From NCBI RefSeq assembly GCF_025685655.1, contig NZ_JAGSYG010000002.1, positions 248,001 to 312,000 on the forward strand: 64,000 bases of DNA. Reading direction: 5' to 3'. The translations under genes and the position numbers were made by a program. The notes under the pieces are model-generated. The model was not told the origin of the DNA. It did no database searches and saw only the letters and a program-made list of their open reading frames with translations. This document shows positions 25,402 to 33,306 of this stretch, in pieces. This stretch comes from Acidicapsa ligni. GTDB lineage: Bacteria; Acidobacteriota; Terriglobia; Terriglobales; Acidobacteriaceae. Numbering within the stretch: the first letter of the stretch is position 1; the number at the start of each line of letters is the position of its first letter.

Positions 25402-27531
25402 ATGGAGTATGTAACACAATCTGCTTCGAAGCTGGTATCGAGCACCGTGGATGCGCAGAACGCTCCAGGCCTGCTCTCTTCAAAAGCAGTGCTCGATATT
25501 CTGCGGCTAATCCTCGCGGGAGCTCCTTTGGCGGAGGTGCTCACAATCATTGCCCGGCTGGTTGAATCGCCGGACGACGGGACTTTGTGCACTATCTGGC
25601 TCCCCCATGAGGATGGGAAGCAGCTTTTTTGCGCGGCCGCACCCAGTCTTCCGGGGTTTATCTCTGGTGCTGGATCGATGGCGATCGGTCCAAAGGGTGG
25701 ATCCTGTGGTACTGCCGTTTATCGCAAGGAACCGGTCTATGTAAACGACGTTCTCACTGATCCGGTTTGGGATATCTATCGTCATCGGCTCTTGCCTTTT
25801 GGGATTCGAGCAGTGTGGTCGCGGCCCTTGTTTACGAGCGAAGGCCGGGTTCTTGGGACGTTCGCCATTCATTATCGTGAACCGCGAAGCCCTGACGCCG
25901 CCGATCTGCAATTGATCGAGAACGCCGGGCATATCGCGGGAATTGCGATAGAGCGTCATGTCAATGAGGAGAGATTGCGGCTCGAAAGCGATCGACTACG
26001 GCTGCTTCTGGAAATAACGAACAGCATGACGTCGAAGTTAGATATGCATCGTTTAGTAGAGACGTTATCTACGGATCTGCTGAGAGTGATGCGATGTGAC
26101 TTTTGCGCTTTGCTGCTGCCTGATCGCGACAGTGACGGATTGCGCGTAACCACGCTGTACAACCCGGAGCCGCGTGGAGTGCTGTCGGACGGAACGAGCA
26201 TACCCCATGCCGGTTTTATATGCGGCAAAGCTTTTCGGATCGGCAAGAGTCCACATGTCAACCAATTTGAGAAAGGTTGCTATGACCTGGAAAGCTTCGT
26301 CGATGGAGCAGGTCAGAGTATCCACCGTCTGATCACGGCTGAGGGCTTGGTGTCGGGTTGCGGCCTCCCATTGATTGGCAGGAGCGGTGTCATCGGCGTG
26401 CTGACAGCGCTGAATCGGTCAGAGAGAGTTTTGGAGCAAGCTGACGTTACGTTTCTCGAACAAGCTGCCCTTCAGGTTGCCATTGCTGTTGAGAACGCGT
26501 TGGATTATGAGAAGGCGATAAGGGATCGCGACAAGGAGACGAAGCGAAGGCTGTATCTCGAAGAAGAGCTTCGCGCTGAGTTTGGGTCGATTGTAGGCGA
26601 TAGCTCCGCGTTGAAGAGCGCGTTGCATTTGGTGTCGGTCGTGGCGCCGACCGATTCTAGTGTGTTGATTCAAGGCGAGACGGGTACTGGCAAGGAATTG
26701 ATTGCCCGGGCTATTCACAATTTGAGCAGCCGCCGAGACCGCGCGTTTGTTAAGTTGAACTGCGCCGCGATTCCGCTTGGTCTCCTTGAAAGCGAATTGT
26801 TCGGTCACGAGAAGGGGGCATTTACTGGTGCTGTTGCACAGAAGACGGGGCGCTTTGAACTGGCCCACAAAGGAACGCTCTTCCTGGACGAAGTCGGCGA
26901 TATTCCCCTGGAACTCCAGGCAAAACTGCTTCGAGTGTTGCAAGAGCAGGAATTCGAGAGGCTAGGGAGCAACCGGACTCACAAGGTAGATGTCCGTCTC
27001 GTTGCGGCGACGCATCGTGATTTGACTCTGATGATAAAGCAGATGACTTTCCGTGAAGATCTCTACTATCGGTTGAAAGTATTCCCGATCCATGTTCCAA
27101 CTTTGCGGCAACGTGTGGAGGATATACCGAAGCTGGTCTGGCACTTTACAGAGCTGTATGCACGACGCATGAACAAGAGGATTGACACTATTCCTGCGGA
27201 GACAATGGATGCTCTCGTGCGATATCAGTGGCCGGGAAATGTTCGTGAGCTGCAGAATTTCATCGAGCGCGCAGTGATCCTTTCTCCTCATACTGTTTTG
27301 CGAGCACCCAGCTCAGAGCTTGAGCCTTTCAGCGCCGCAAGACCAGCGAACGCGCCAATGACGGGTCTGGAAGAAGTCGAACGAGATCACATCCTTCGCG
27401 CTCTTGAGGCCAGCAATTGGGTTGTAGGGGGTCGGAGCGGCGCGGCCGAACGGTTGGGAATGAAGCGCACCTCTTTTGTGTACAAGATGAGGAAGCATCG
27501 TATTGTTCGCCCTATTTCCTCCCGCGCATAG
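25402..27531 (+). CDS. Sigma-54-dependent enhancer-binding protein with two GAF domains
   Basis: 709 residues. Two GAF-type sensory domains (about 40-180, with CGTAVYRKEPVYVNDV, and 205-360) precede the sigma-54 AAA+ domain. That domain has Walker A GETGTGKE near 425, the sigma-54 contact loop GAFTGA near 472, Walker B GTLFLDEVGDIP, and the sensor region. A Fis-type helix-turn-helix closes the protein (GGRSGAAERLGMKRTSFVYKMRK). The layout is like FhlA/NorR. It should activate -24/-12 promoters from upstream sites; three such promoters with a shared dyad lie within 8 kb downstream. No receiver domain, so the signal is likely a small ligand or redox cue bound by a GAF domain. Confidence 0.95.
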   Translation: MEYVTQSASKLVSSTVDAQNAPGLLSSKAVLDILRLILAGAPLAEVLTIIARLVESPDDGTLCTIWLPHEDGKQLFCAAAPSLPGFISGAGSMAIGPKGGSCGTAVYRKEPVYVNDVLTDPVWDIYRHRLLPFGIRAVWSRPLFTSEGRVLGTFAIHYREPRSPDAADLQLIENAGHIAGIAIERHVNEERLRLESDRLRLLLEITNSMTSKLDMHRLVETLSTDLLRVMRCDFCALLLPDRDSDGLRVTTLYNPEPRGVLSDGTSIPHAGFICGKAFRIGKSPHVNQFEKGCYDLESFVDGAGQSIHRLITAEGLVSGCGLPLIGRSGVIGVLTALNRSERVLEQADVTFLEQAALQVAIAVENALDYEKAIRDRDKETKRRLYLEEELRAEFGSIVGDSSALKSALHLVSVVAPTDSSVLIQGETGTGKELIARAIHNLSSRRDRAFVKLNCAAIPLGLLESELFGHEKGAFTGAVAQKTGRFELAHKGTLFLDEVGDIPLELQAKLLRVLQEQEFERLGSNRTHKVDVRLVAATHRDLTLMIKQMTFREDLYYRLKVFPIHVPTLRQRVEDIPKLVWHFTELYARRMNKRIDTIPAETMDALVRYQWPGNVRELQNFIERAVILSPHTVLRAPSSELEPFSAARPANAPMTGLEEVERDHILRALEASNWVVGGRSGAAERLGMKRTSFVYKMRKHRIVRPISSRA

Positions 27532-27658
27532 TTTGGGCTGACGCCCTGCGATGAAGTTGAAGCACTCTTCCTTTGCCGCAGTGAATTATGGAAGCCCAGA
27601 TTCCCGACGGCGTGGGTACGATGGCGAATCGCTCACGCGACAAATCCTGCGACTAACT

Positions 27659-27673
27659 TCCGTCACTGTTGGA
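27659..27673. promoter_or_regulatory. Putative enhancer (UAS) 1
   Basis: TCCGTCACTGTTGGA, near-palindromic on the pattern TCCGnCAnTGnCGGA. It ends 116 bp upstream of the -24/-12 promoter at 27789 and is preceded by GCGACTAAC, as is UAS 2. Confidence 0.65.
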
Positions 27674-27788
27674 TATTCGTCTCATCTTGGTCAGCGAGCG
27701 ATGAACCCTTTTTGCCTTCGCATTGCCTATCTTGCGGGAAGACAAGGGGTTAGCTTTGCGCTTAAGGGCGGCTCAACAGTTCGGGTTT

Positions 27789-27804
27789 TGGCACTGCGAG
27801 TGCA
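27789..27804 (+). promoter_or_regulatory. Sigma-54 promoter for the hydrolase-SDR operon
   Basis: TGGCAC-N5-GTGCA, one mismatch from TGGCAC-N5-TTGCA. GG to GC spacing is the required 12 bp. About 90 nt of leader precede the ATG at 27904, which argues against the in-frame ATG at 27805. Confidence 0.65.
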
Positions 27805-27903
27805 ATGAGAAATCCACGGGTGCTCGCTAGTTCCAGGAGAAAACCCAATCAAAGCGGAGATGCAACAGAAACTCGTCCACACCAACTAGAGAGAAGAGGC
27901 TTT

Positions 27904-28800
27904 ATGAGTGCTGTCCTTGCCAAGTTCACGATACCGTTGACATCCGTTCATACAGTTGAAGCAGATGGAGTTGAGGTTTTCTACAGGACGGCCGGTGACC
28001 CCGATGCACCGGTTGTGCTTCTGCTCCATGGATTTCCCACATCGTCCTTCATGTTTCGCGAGCTTATTCCACGCCTGGCTGACCAGTTTAGAGTGATCGC
28101 GCCAGACCTGCCCGGTTTTGGGTTTACAAGAGTGCCTGAGACACGAGCCTATGCCTACTCGTTCGATGCGCTGGCACATACATTGGAGGCGTTCACGGAT
28201 GCTCTCGGTTTAGAGCACTACGCGATTTACGTGTTCGATTACGGTGCTCCCACAGGCTTTCGCCTGGCGATGAGGCACCCCGAACGAATCACCGCGATCG
28301 TTTCACAGAATGGCAATGCGTATGAAGAGGGTCTTGGCGACGCGTGGGCGCCCATTCGAAAATACTGGTCTGAACCGACCGGAGAAAACAGGGAAGTCAT
28401 TCGTCAAAACATCCTGAACTTTGAAGGAACTCGTTGGCAATACACGCACGGAGTAGCGAATCCGGAAGGCGTGACGCCTGAGTCGTACACCCTGGATGCC
28501 GCTTTGCTCGAACGACAGGGAAACAAAGATATCCAGCTCGACTTGTTCCTGGACTACGCATCGAACGTGAAGCTTTATCCGCAGTTTCAGGACTATCTTC
28601 GCAAATCAAAACCGCCTTTACTGGCGATATGGGGCAAGAACGATCCATTCTTCATTCCAGCGGGCGCTGAGGCGTTTCGTAAAGACCTGCCTAATGCACA
28701 GGTCCAGTTCCTGGATACAGGTCACTTCGCTATTGAAACGCACGTCGTAGAGATCGCTTCGGCGATGAAGGCGTTTCTTGCGAAGGAGGTTTCACGATGA
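27904..28800 (+). CDS. Alpha/beta hydrolase, Asp-nucleophile (dehalogenase/epoxide hydrolase-like)
   Basis: 298 residues from ATG 27904, after a GAGAAGAGG site. The oxyanion motif HGFPTS is at 42-47. The nucleophile elbow is VFDYGAPTG with Asp112, as in haloalkane dehalogenases and epoxide hydrolases rather than Ser esterases. The acid lies in WGKNDPFF and the base in DTGHFAIE. The family opens C-halogen or epoxide bonds through an ester intermediate; the true substrate is unknown. It is first in an operon driven by a sigma-54 promoter and overlaps the next gene by 4 bp (ATGA). The context (RclA/RclC-like genes under the same dyad) suggests detoxification of electrophiles. Confidence 0.88.
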   Translation: MSAVLAKFTIPLTSVHTVEADGVEVFYRTAGDPDAPVVLLLHGFPTSSFMFRELIPRLADQFRVIAPDLPGFGFTRVPETRAYAYSFDALAHTLEAFTDALGLEHYAIYVFDYGAPTGFRLAMRHPERITAIVSQNGNAYEEGLGDAWAPIRKYWSEPTGENREVIRQNILNFEGTRWQYTHGVANPEGVTPESYTLDAALLERQGNKDIQLDLFLDYASNVKLYPQFQDYLRKSKPPLLAIWGKNDPFFIPAGAEAFRKDLPNAQVQFLDTGHFAIETHVVEIASAMKAFLAKEVSR

Positions 28801-29498
28801 GTTCCTCTTCTCCAATGGGCACAGCCGTGCTGGTTCATGGAGCCTGGGCTGACGGATCTTGCTGGAGTAACGTCATTTTGCCATTGAGGAACAAGGGATT
28901 CAATGTGACGACGGCGCCAATTCCTCTTACAACGCTTTCGGAGGATGCGGCTGCTCTTCGCCGCGTGATCGAAAGAACTACTGGCCCCGTGATCCTTGTG
29001 GGACATGCGTATGCGGGTGCCGTGATCGATGCGGTTGAAGACGAGCGAGTGAAATCACTGGTGTACATCGCGGCGCTGGCGCCTGATGAGGGGGAGACTG
29101 TCGCGGATCTCTTTTATCGGACGTCTCCTCATCCCAAGGCTCCCCAATTGGCTCCCGATTCGTATGGGTTGATCTGGATGCCGGAGGAAGGATTTGGCGA
29201 TGCGGTAGCTCACGAGGCAGCTCCGGCGCAGTTAGCCATCATGGCCGCAGTGCAGCGGCCAATCTCGGTCAACTGCATCCAGGAGAAGGCACCTGCTCCG
29301 GCATGGAAGACGAAGCCTTCGTGGTTTCTTCTTGCCGAAGAGGACCGGATGATCAACCCTGCGACCCAGAAGTTCATGGCTGAGCGCATGGGAGCAAACA
29401 TTCGTTCGCACAAGGTGGACCACACCCCGATGCATACGGCGCCGGAGCTCGTAATGGACATCATTCTGGAAGCTGCGCAGAGCACGTCAGCAAAATAA
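28797..29498 (+). CDS. Alpha/beta hydrolase fold protein with Ala at the nucleophile position
   Basis: 233 residues, close in layout to EstC/MES-like small esterases: VLVHGAWADGSCW (oxyanion region), LVGHAYAGAVI (nucleophile elbow), EEDRMI (acid) and DHTPMHTAPE (base). The elbow reads G-H-A-Y-A-G where GHSYGG is expected, so the catalytic serine is replaced by Ala71 while Asp and His remain. The protein may be a pseudoenzyme, a lyase-type catalyst or a binding protein. Start overlaps the previous stop by 4 bp, so translation is coupled. An SDR gene follows after 88 bp. Confidence 0.85.
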   Translation: MSSSSPMGTAVLVHGAWADGSCWSNVILPLRNKGFNVTTAPIPLTTLSEDAAALRRVIERTTGPVILVGHAYAGAVIDAVEDERVKSLVYIAALAPDEGETVADLFYRTSPHPKAPQLAPDSYGLIWMPEEGFGDAVAHEAAPAQLAIMAAVQRPISVNCIQEKAPAPAWKTKPSWFLLAEEDRMINPATQKFMAERMGANIRSHKVDHTPMHTAPELVMDIILEAAQSTSAK

Positions 29499-29586
29499 AC
29501 CTTTGAGCCGCGAGGGTCGCTGTAAGTCATAGAAACGGTCCTCGCGGATCATCTTAGAGCTACAAGGTCAGTTAAGAAGGATATTC

Positions 29587-30360
29587 ATGGCAGTCAAATC
29601 CGTTGCTGTTGTAACCGGCGCAAGTCAGGGAATTGGTCGTGCCACTGCTTTACGGTTAGCGTGTGACTTCTCGGCGGTTGTAGTCGTAGCTCGAAATAAA
29701 GATGAATTGGAGAAGACCGCTGCCGCGATCAATTCAGCCGGTGCGGAATCACTTATTTACGCGCTCGATCTACGTGAGCCTCAGTCGCCGGAAGTTATCG
29801 TCAATGGAACGCTTAATCGCTTTGGGAGAATTGATGCCCTGGTAAACATTGCTGGCGCGGTGCCACAGATTGATTTGTTTGAGATGACAGATGCGCAGTG
29901 GGATGACGGCATGTCACTCAAGCTTCATGGTGCACGTCGCCTCACGGTCCAGGCCTGGGCTGCACTGAAGGCTTCGAGCGGCTCTGTTGTTTTAATCTCT
30001 GGAAGCGCGGCACTGGATCCGAAGCCGGGTTTTGCAGCGGTGGCGACCATCAACGCTGCCATCATTGCGCTTGCGAAGGCCTTTGCCGAACAGGGCATCA
30101 AAGATGGGGTTCAGGTTAACAGCGTAGTTCCGGGCGCAGTTATGACTGGTCGTCGTCGCTCCTTTATAGGGCACTGGGCTCCGGAGCACGGCATGAGTGT
30201 TGAAGAGGCCACGAAGCTGTTTCCTGAAAAAGCCGGTATAGCTCGCTATGGGACACCGGAAGAAATTGCGGACTTGATGGCCTACCTGGTGTCACCTGCA
30301 GCAAAGTGGATGACTGGCACCTCTGTGCGCATGGATGGTGGTGAGATCAAAGGTATCTAG
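29587..30360 (+). CDS. Short-chain dehydrogenase/reductase
   Basis: 257 residues, classical SDR. The cofactor motif is VVTGASQGIGRATALRL (TGxxxGxG), and NIAGAVP stands in place of the NAG motif. The usual catalytic Ser is in LISGSAAL. The YxxxK motif is not clear: where Y-x3-K is expected the sequence reads FAAVATINAAIIALAKA, so Tyr is replaced although a Lys (ALAK) follows. The C-terminus GTSVRMDGGEIKG is typical of SDRs. AAGGA lies just before the ATG. Probably the third gene of the sigma-54 operon. The altered catalytic Tyr means activity is uncertain. Confidence 0.87.
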   Translation: MAVKSVAVVTGASQGIGRATALRLACDFSAVVVVARNKDELEKTAAAINSAGAESLIYALDLREPQSPEVIVNGTLNRFGRIDALVNIAGAVPQIDLFEMTDAQWDDGMSLKLHGARRLTVQAWAALKASSGSVVLISGSAALDPKPGFAAVATINAAIIALAKAFAEQGIKDGVQVNSVVPGAVMTGRRRSFIGHWAPEHGMSVEEATKLFPEKAGIARYGTPEEIADLMAYLVSPAAKWMTGTSVRMDGGEIKGI

Positions 30361-30394
30361 TGCTGGAAGATCAAAATCTTCGAATCGCTGCACA

Positions 30395-30531
30395 GGAGTA
30401 TTTTGCTTCCGTACATCTGAGGATGTGTGCTTCAACGAAGAGCAACGGTTGAGCACTTGAGTCATTTTCAGGTGGAGTATTTTCAGTCATCCTTACCATC
30501 ATGGTTCCCTAGTTGGAGTATCCTGAGCATC
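30395..30531. repeat. GGAGTAT direct repeats before the histidine kinase gene
   Basis: GGAGTATTTTGCTTC at 30395, then two longer related copies, TGGAGTATTTTCAGTCATC at 30473 and TGGAGTATCCTGAGCATC at 30514, spaced about 40 bp. The 258-bp gap between the SDR and kinase genes holds no other feature I can support. They could be regulator sites on one helix face (about four turns). Confidence 0.4.
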
Positions 30532-30650
30532 TAACTTTTTGCAGGGTGCGCTGAGTCACGTAGCGAACCAGATTGCTCAACGTCCAGGCGATGCTGAATC
30601 GACAATGAGCAATACCAATGATGGAACAGATGCATTGGAAGGTTGAATCC

Positions 30651-32078
30651 ATGTTCCTTGAGAAGCGCGTTGGAGAGATCGTATCTGCTTTGCGCACTAT
30701 CGAAGATCTGAAGGGGCTGACCGAAGAGGAGTTCACATGGCTCGCGATCCATGGTACCGAGAGGCTTGGTGACGATGGAGATCTTATTTTTAGCCAGGGA
30801 ACTCCACCTCATCATCTGATGTTCATCCTCAGTGGCGAGGTACTTGTTCATCGTCACTCATCCAGTCCGGTATCTGTCCTGATTGGGCAAACGGGGCGCA
30901 TCACAGGCAAGACTCCCTTCTCGCGCATCAAGGCGTGGAACGCGGACGGCAGGTCCTCTGGGAAGACGTGGATACTGGAGCTTCACGACAGCTATTTTTC
31001 AGAACTCCTCAATGCAATACCGTCGATGACACAACGAATTGTCCGCGTATTGCTTGATCGGAACCGGGAATATACACGAGCGGAAGAGCAGATCGGTAAG
31101 CTGGCCGCTCTGAATAAGCTGGCCGCAAACCTCGCGCACGAGCTAAACAATCCTGCGTCGGCTGCCAAGAGTGCGGCCTCGCAATTACTGAGCATGTCTG
31201 ACGCCGATCATGAGAAAACTCGGTATCGAGTTGGAATGGCTTTAGGTGCAGAAGACAAACTCAATGCGTACCTAGACTGGCTATCGAAATTACGTTCACA
31301 GGTTTCCTTCTCGCGTCACAGTGCGACGGAGAATGCTTTTGCGGAAAGTGCGTTGCTTGAAGACTCACTGACATCCTGGTTGGAATCGAAAGGTTTCGCA
31401 GAGGCATGGAAACTTGCCCCGATACTTGTTGAGTCCGGTGTGCCTCTATCTTTACTTCAGGAGCTGGAGCAGCTAGTGCCGACGCAGTCGCTTTGCCTTG
31501 TAATCTGCGACGTGCAGGAGACCGTTGCCTCTTACAAGGCGATGCTTTCGGTGGCCGATGCCGCTGACAGGATCTTCCGCCTTGTCACCGCAGTAAAAGA
31601 CTATTCGTATATGGATCGACAGCCGGTTCAGGATGTCAATATCTCCGCGTCGTTAGATATCGTTCTGAAGCTCACGCAGCCTAAACTGACTGGCATCACA
31701 GTCAGACGTTTCTATAGCCCCGATGTACCTTTGCTCAAAGCTTTTGGGAGCGAATTAAATCAAGTTTGGGCAGCGCTTATAGAGAACTCACTGGACGCGA
31801 TGGCTGGCTCCGGAACACTTACACTGTCGACGAGATTGCAGGGAAACACGGTGCTGGTCGAAGTTACAGATACGGGCCAGGGAATCCCTCCGGAGTGCGC
31901 TAACCGGGTCTTTGAACCGTTCTTTACTACGAAGCCTTTCGGGACCGGCCTGGGGCTGAGGCTTGATACGGTCCAGCGAGTTGTTCAAAAGCATTTCGGG
32001 TCCGTCGCTTTCGATTCGCAACCAAACAAGACAACTTTCCAGGTGCGATTGCCGATTGATCGGACAGAGGTTTATTGA
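30651..32078 (+). CDS. Cyclic-nucleotide-domain sensor histidine kinase
   Basis: 475 residues from ATG 30651, chosen for GGAAGG 7 bp upstream; ATG 30618 has no such site. A Crp-like cNMP-binding domain (about 1-130, with GDLIFSQGTPPHHLMFILSGEVLVHRH) is followed by a short helical linker. Then comes an atypical HisKA with phosphoacceptor His163 in NLAHELNNPASA, and an HATPase_c domain with N box SLDAMAG-type region (NSLDAM), G1 VTDTGQGIPP and G2 FGTGLGLRLDTV. No membrane segments, so it is cytoplasmic. No response regulator is adjacent. In other bacteria such kinases sit beside thioredoxin-reductase-like flavoproteins. Here an RclA/MerA-like flavoprotein lies 1.2 kb away, suggesting a redox role. 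Confidence 0.9.
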   Translation: MFLEKRVGEIVSALRTIEDLKGLTEEEFTWLAIHGTERLGDDGDLIFSQGTPPHHLMFILSGEVLVHRHSSSPVSVLIGQTGRITGKTPFSRIKAWNADGRSSGKTWILELHDSYFSELLNAIPSMTQRIVRVLLDRNREYTRAEEQIGKLAALNKLAANLAHELNNPASAAKSAASQLLSMSDADHEKTRYRVGMALGAEDKLNAYLDWLSKLRSQVSFSRHSATENAFAESALLEDSLTSWLESKGFAEAWKLAPILVESGVPLSLLQELEQLVPTQSLCLVICDVQETVASYKAMLSVADAADRIFRLVTAVKDYSYMDRQPVQDVNISASLDIVLKLTQPKLTGITVRRFYSPDVPLLKAFGSELNQVWAALIENSLDAMAGSGTLTLSTRLQGNTVLVEVTDTGQGIPPECANRVFEPFFTTKPFGTGLGLRLDTVQRVVQKHFGSVAFDSQPNKTTFQVRLPIDRTEVY

Positions 32079-32157
32079 AGCAGCCGAGTTACATTTATAA
32101 GTCCGCGGCCGGTATGGCCGTATAGATTTTGTACCGAGACGAATCGCGCGACTAACA

Positions 32158-32172
32158 TCCGTCAGTGTCGGA
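32158..32172. promoter_or_regulatory. Putative enhancer (UAS) 2
   Basis: TCCGTCAGTGTCGGA, an almost perfect dyad (TCCG-n-CA-n-TG-n-CGGA), preceded by GCGACTAAC as in UAS 1. It ends 117 bp upstream of the -24/-12 promoter at 32289. Confidence 0.7.
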
Positions 32173-32288
32173 AATACGTCGCAACTTCATCAGATAGGTA
32201 TTCGAGACGAGATGAAGTTTCCCATTGATTCTGGGCGCAGAAGAGAAGTAATTGGATAATCTCCCCGAAAAGAATGGTCGGCTGCGTT

Positions 32289-32304
32289 TGGCGCTTCGAT
32301 TGCA
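32289..32304 (+). promoter_or_regulatory. Sigma-54 promoter for the RclC-like gene
   Basis: TGGCGC-TTCGA-TTGCA, with intact GG and GC at 12-bp spacing. About 50 nt before the ATG at 32364. Confidence 0.75.
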
Positions 32305-32363
32305 AATAAACATTCTGGATTACATTGCGTAGGATTTTACGAAAGCGACGGAAGGTTACAAAA

Positions 32364-32891
32364 ATGAAGATTTCAGAACAAGGTGCAGCTTCTCATGCAC
32401 AAGCCAAGAGCAGGTTAACTCAATTAGCGGCATGGATAGATGATCGTAATATTTCATTCCTGGTCACCAGTCTGGGCTTGATCGTGATGCTGCTCTGGGC
32501 CGGAGCTTATAAGATGACTGCTCCAGGCGCCGAGGGCATCATTCCCCTGGTTTCCAATAGTCCGCTGATCAGTTGGCATTTCAAATTATTCGGACCCTAT
32601 GTCGGTTCCGATTTGATTGGTCTTACGGAGTGGATCGCGGCTGTATTGTTTGCGATCGGCTATCTGAAGCCCAAGGCTGGTATCTTAGGCGGCTTCGTCG
32701 CAACGTTCATGTTCTTTACGACCAGCACGATGATTCTTACTACGCCGGGCACGACGAGAGTGGTTCACGGAATAAGTTACATGAGCTTCCTGGGCCTGTT
32801 TCTCTTCAAGGATGTTATCTCTCTCGGAGCGTCTCTTTATCTAATCAGTTATTTTGGAAGAAAAGCCATTCTATCGGAAGACAAAAACTAA
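32364..32891 (+). CDS. RclC/YkgB-like (DUF417) inner-membrane protein
   Basis: 175 residues from ATG 32364 with GGAAGG upstream. Four membrane helices. The conserved pattern LIVMLLWAGAYKMTAPGAEGIIPLVSNSPLISW matches the DUF417 family (WFG-LKF---EA-GI-PLV--SP). In E. coli the homologue RclC belongs to the rclABC operon against reactive chlorine species, with flavoprotein RclA. Here an RclA/MerA-like gene lies convergently 415 bp away under the same type of promoter. The biochemical role of RclC is not established. It is probably expressed alone. Confidence 0.85.
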   Translation: MKISEQGAASHAQAKSRLTQLAAWIDDRNISFLVTSLGLIVMLLWAGAYKMTAPGAEGIIPLVSNSPLISWHFKLFGPYVGSDLIGLTEWIAAVLFAIGYLKPKAGILGGFVATFMFFTTSTMILTTPGTTRVVHGISYMSFLGLFLFKDVISLGASLYLISYFGRKAILSEDKN

Positions 32892-32960
32892 TCATCAAAG
32901 CAGACGGTATTTTGGTAGAGGTTCCGTATGCTTTCGAGCACGAAGCTGGAATGTAACTGA

Positions 32961-33290
32961 TCAGGTTGTGGTGAGTTCAACAGATCGAGCTCGGCTGGGC
33001 CGTTCTCCTCTAAATCCGTATAGAGCTGCAAAGCCTAATAGTGTCTGTATCGAGGCGAAGATAGCTAGCGCAGTGCTGAAACCGAATGCGAGAGTCGATA
33101 CACCATAGGGAATCAGGTAGCCTGCGATGAGCCAACCCAGTTGATAGGCAGGTGCTGCAAACTCCTTCAAAAACGCGGGGAGGAGCGGCGCGACCATGTA
33201 GTTGCTATAGAAGATGGCGAACGCGAGAGTTGCCATCACCCAAAGCTGAACCTGATTGTTCAAAGCAAGGGGTTCGATCACGAGTTCCAT
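32961..33290 (-). pseudogene. Internally deleted MFS transporter gene
   Basis: 109 codons. The N-terminus (VMATLAFAIFYSNYMVAPLLPAFL then LGWLIAGYLIPYGVSTLAFG) is the start of a 12-helix MFS transporter. Directly after STLAFG it continues FSTALAIFASIQTLLGFAALYGFRG, which looks like the last helix and C-terminal tail of such a protein. About nine helices are missing, in frame. It lies 16 bp after the RclA/MerA-like gene in the same direction, so it was likely an efflux partner in that operon. It cannot transport as it stands. Confidence 0.7.
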
Positions 33291-33306
33291 AGTGTCGGCG
33301 TAAACC

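Noticed and set aside
27805-27903. N-terminal extension of the first alpha/beta hydrolase from ATG 27805
   Set aside because: The ATG overlaps the sigma-54 -12 element and would precede the transcript start; the extension is not hydrolase-like.
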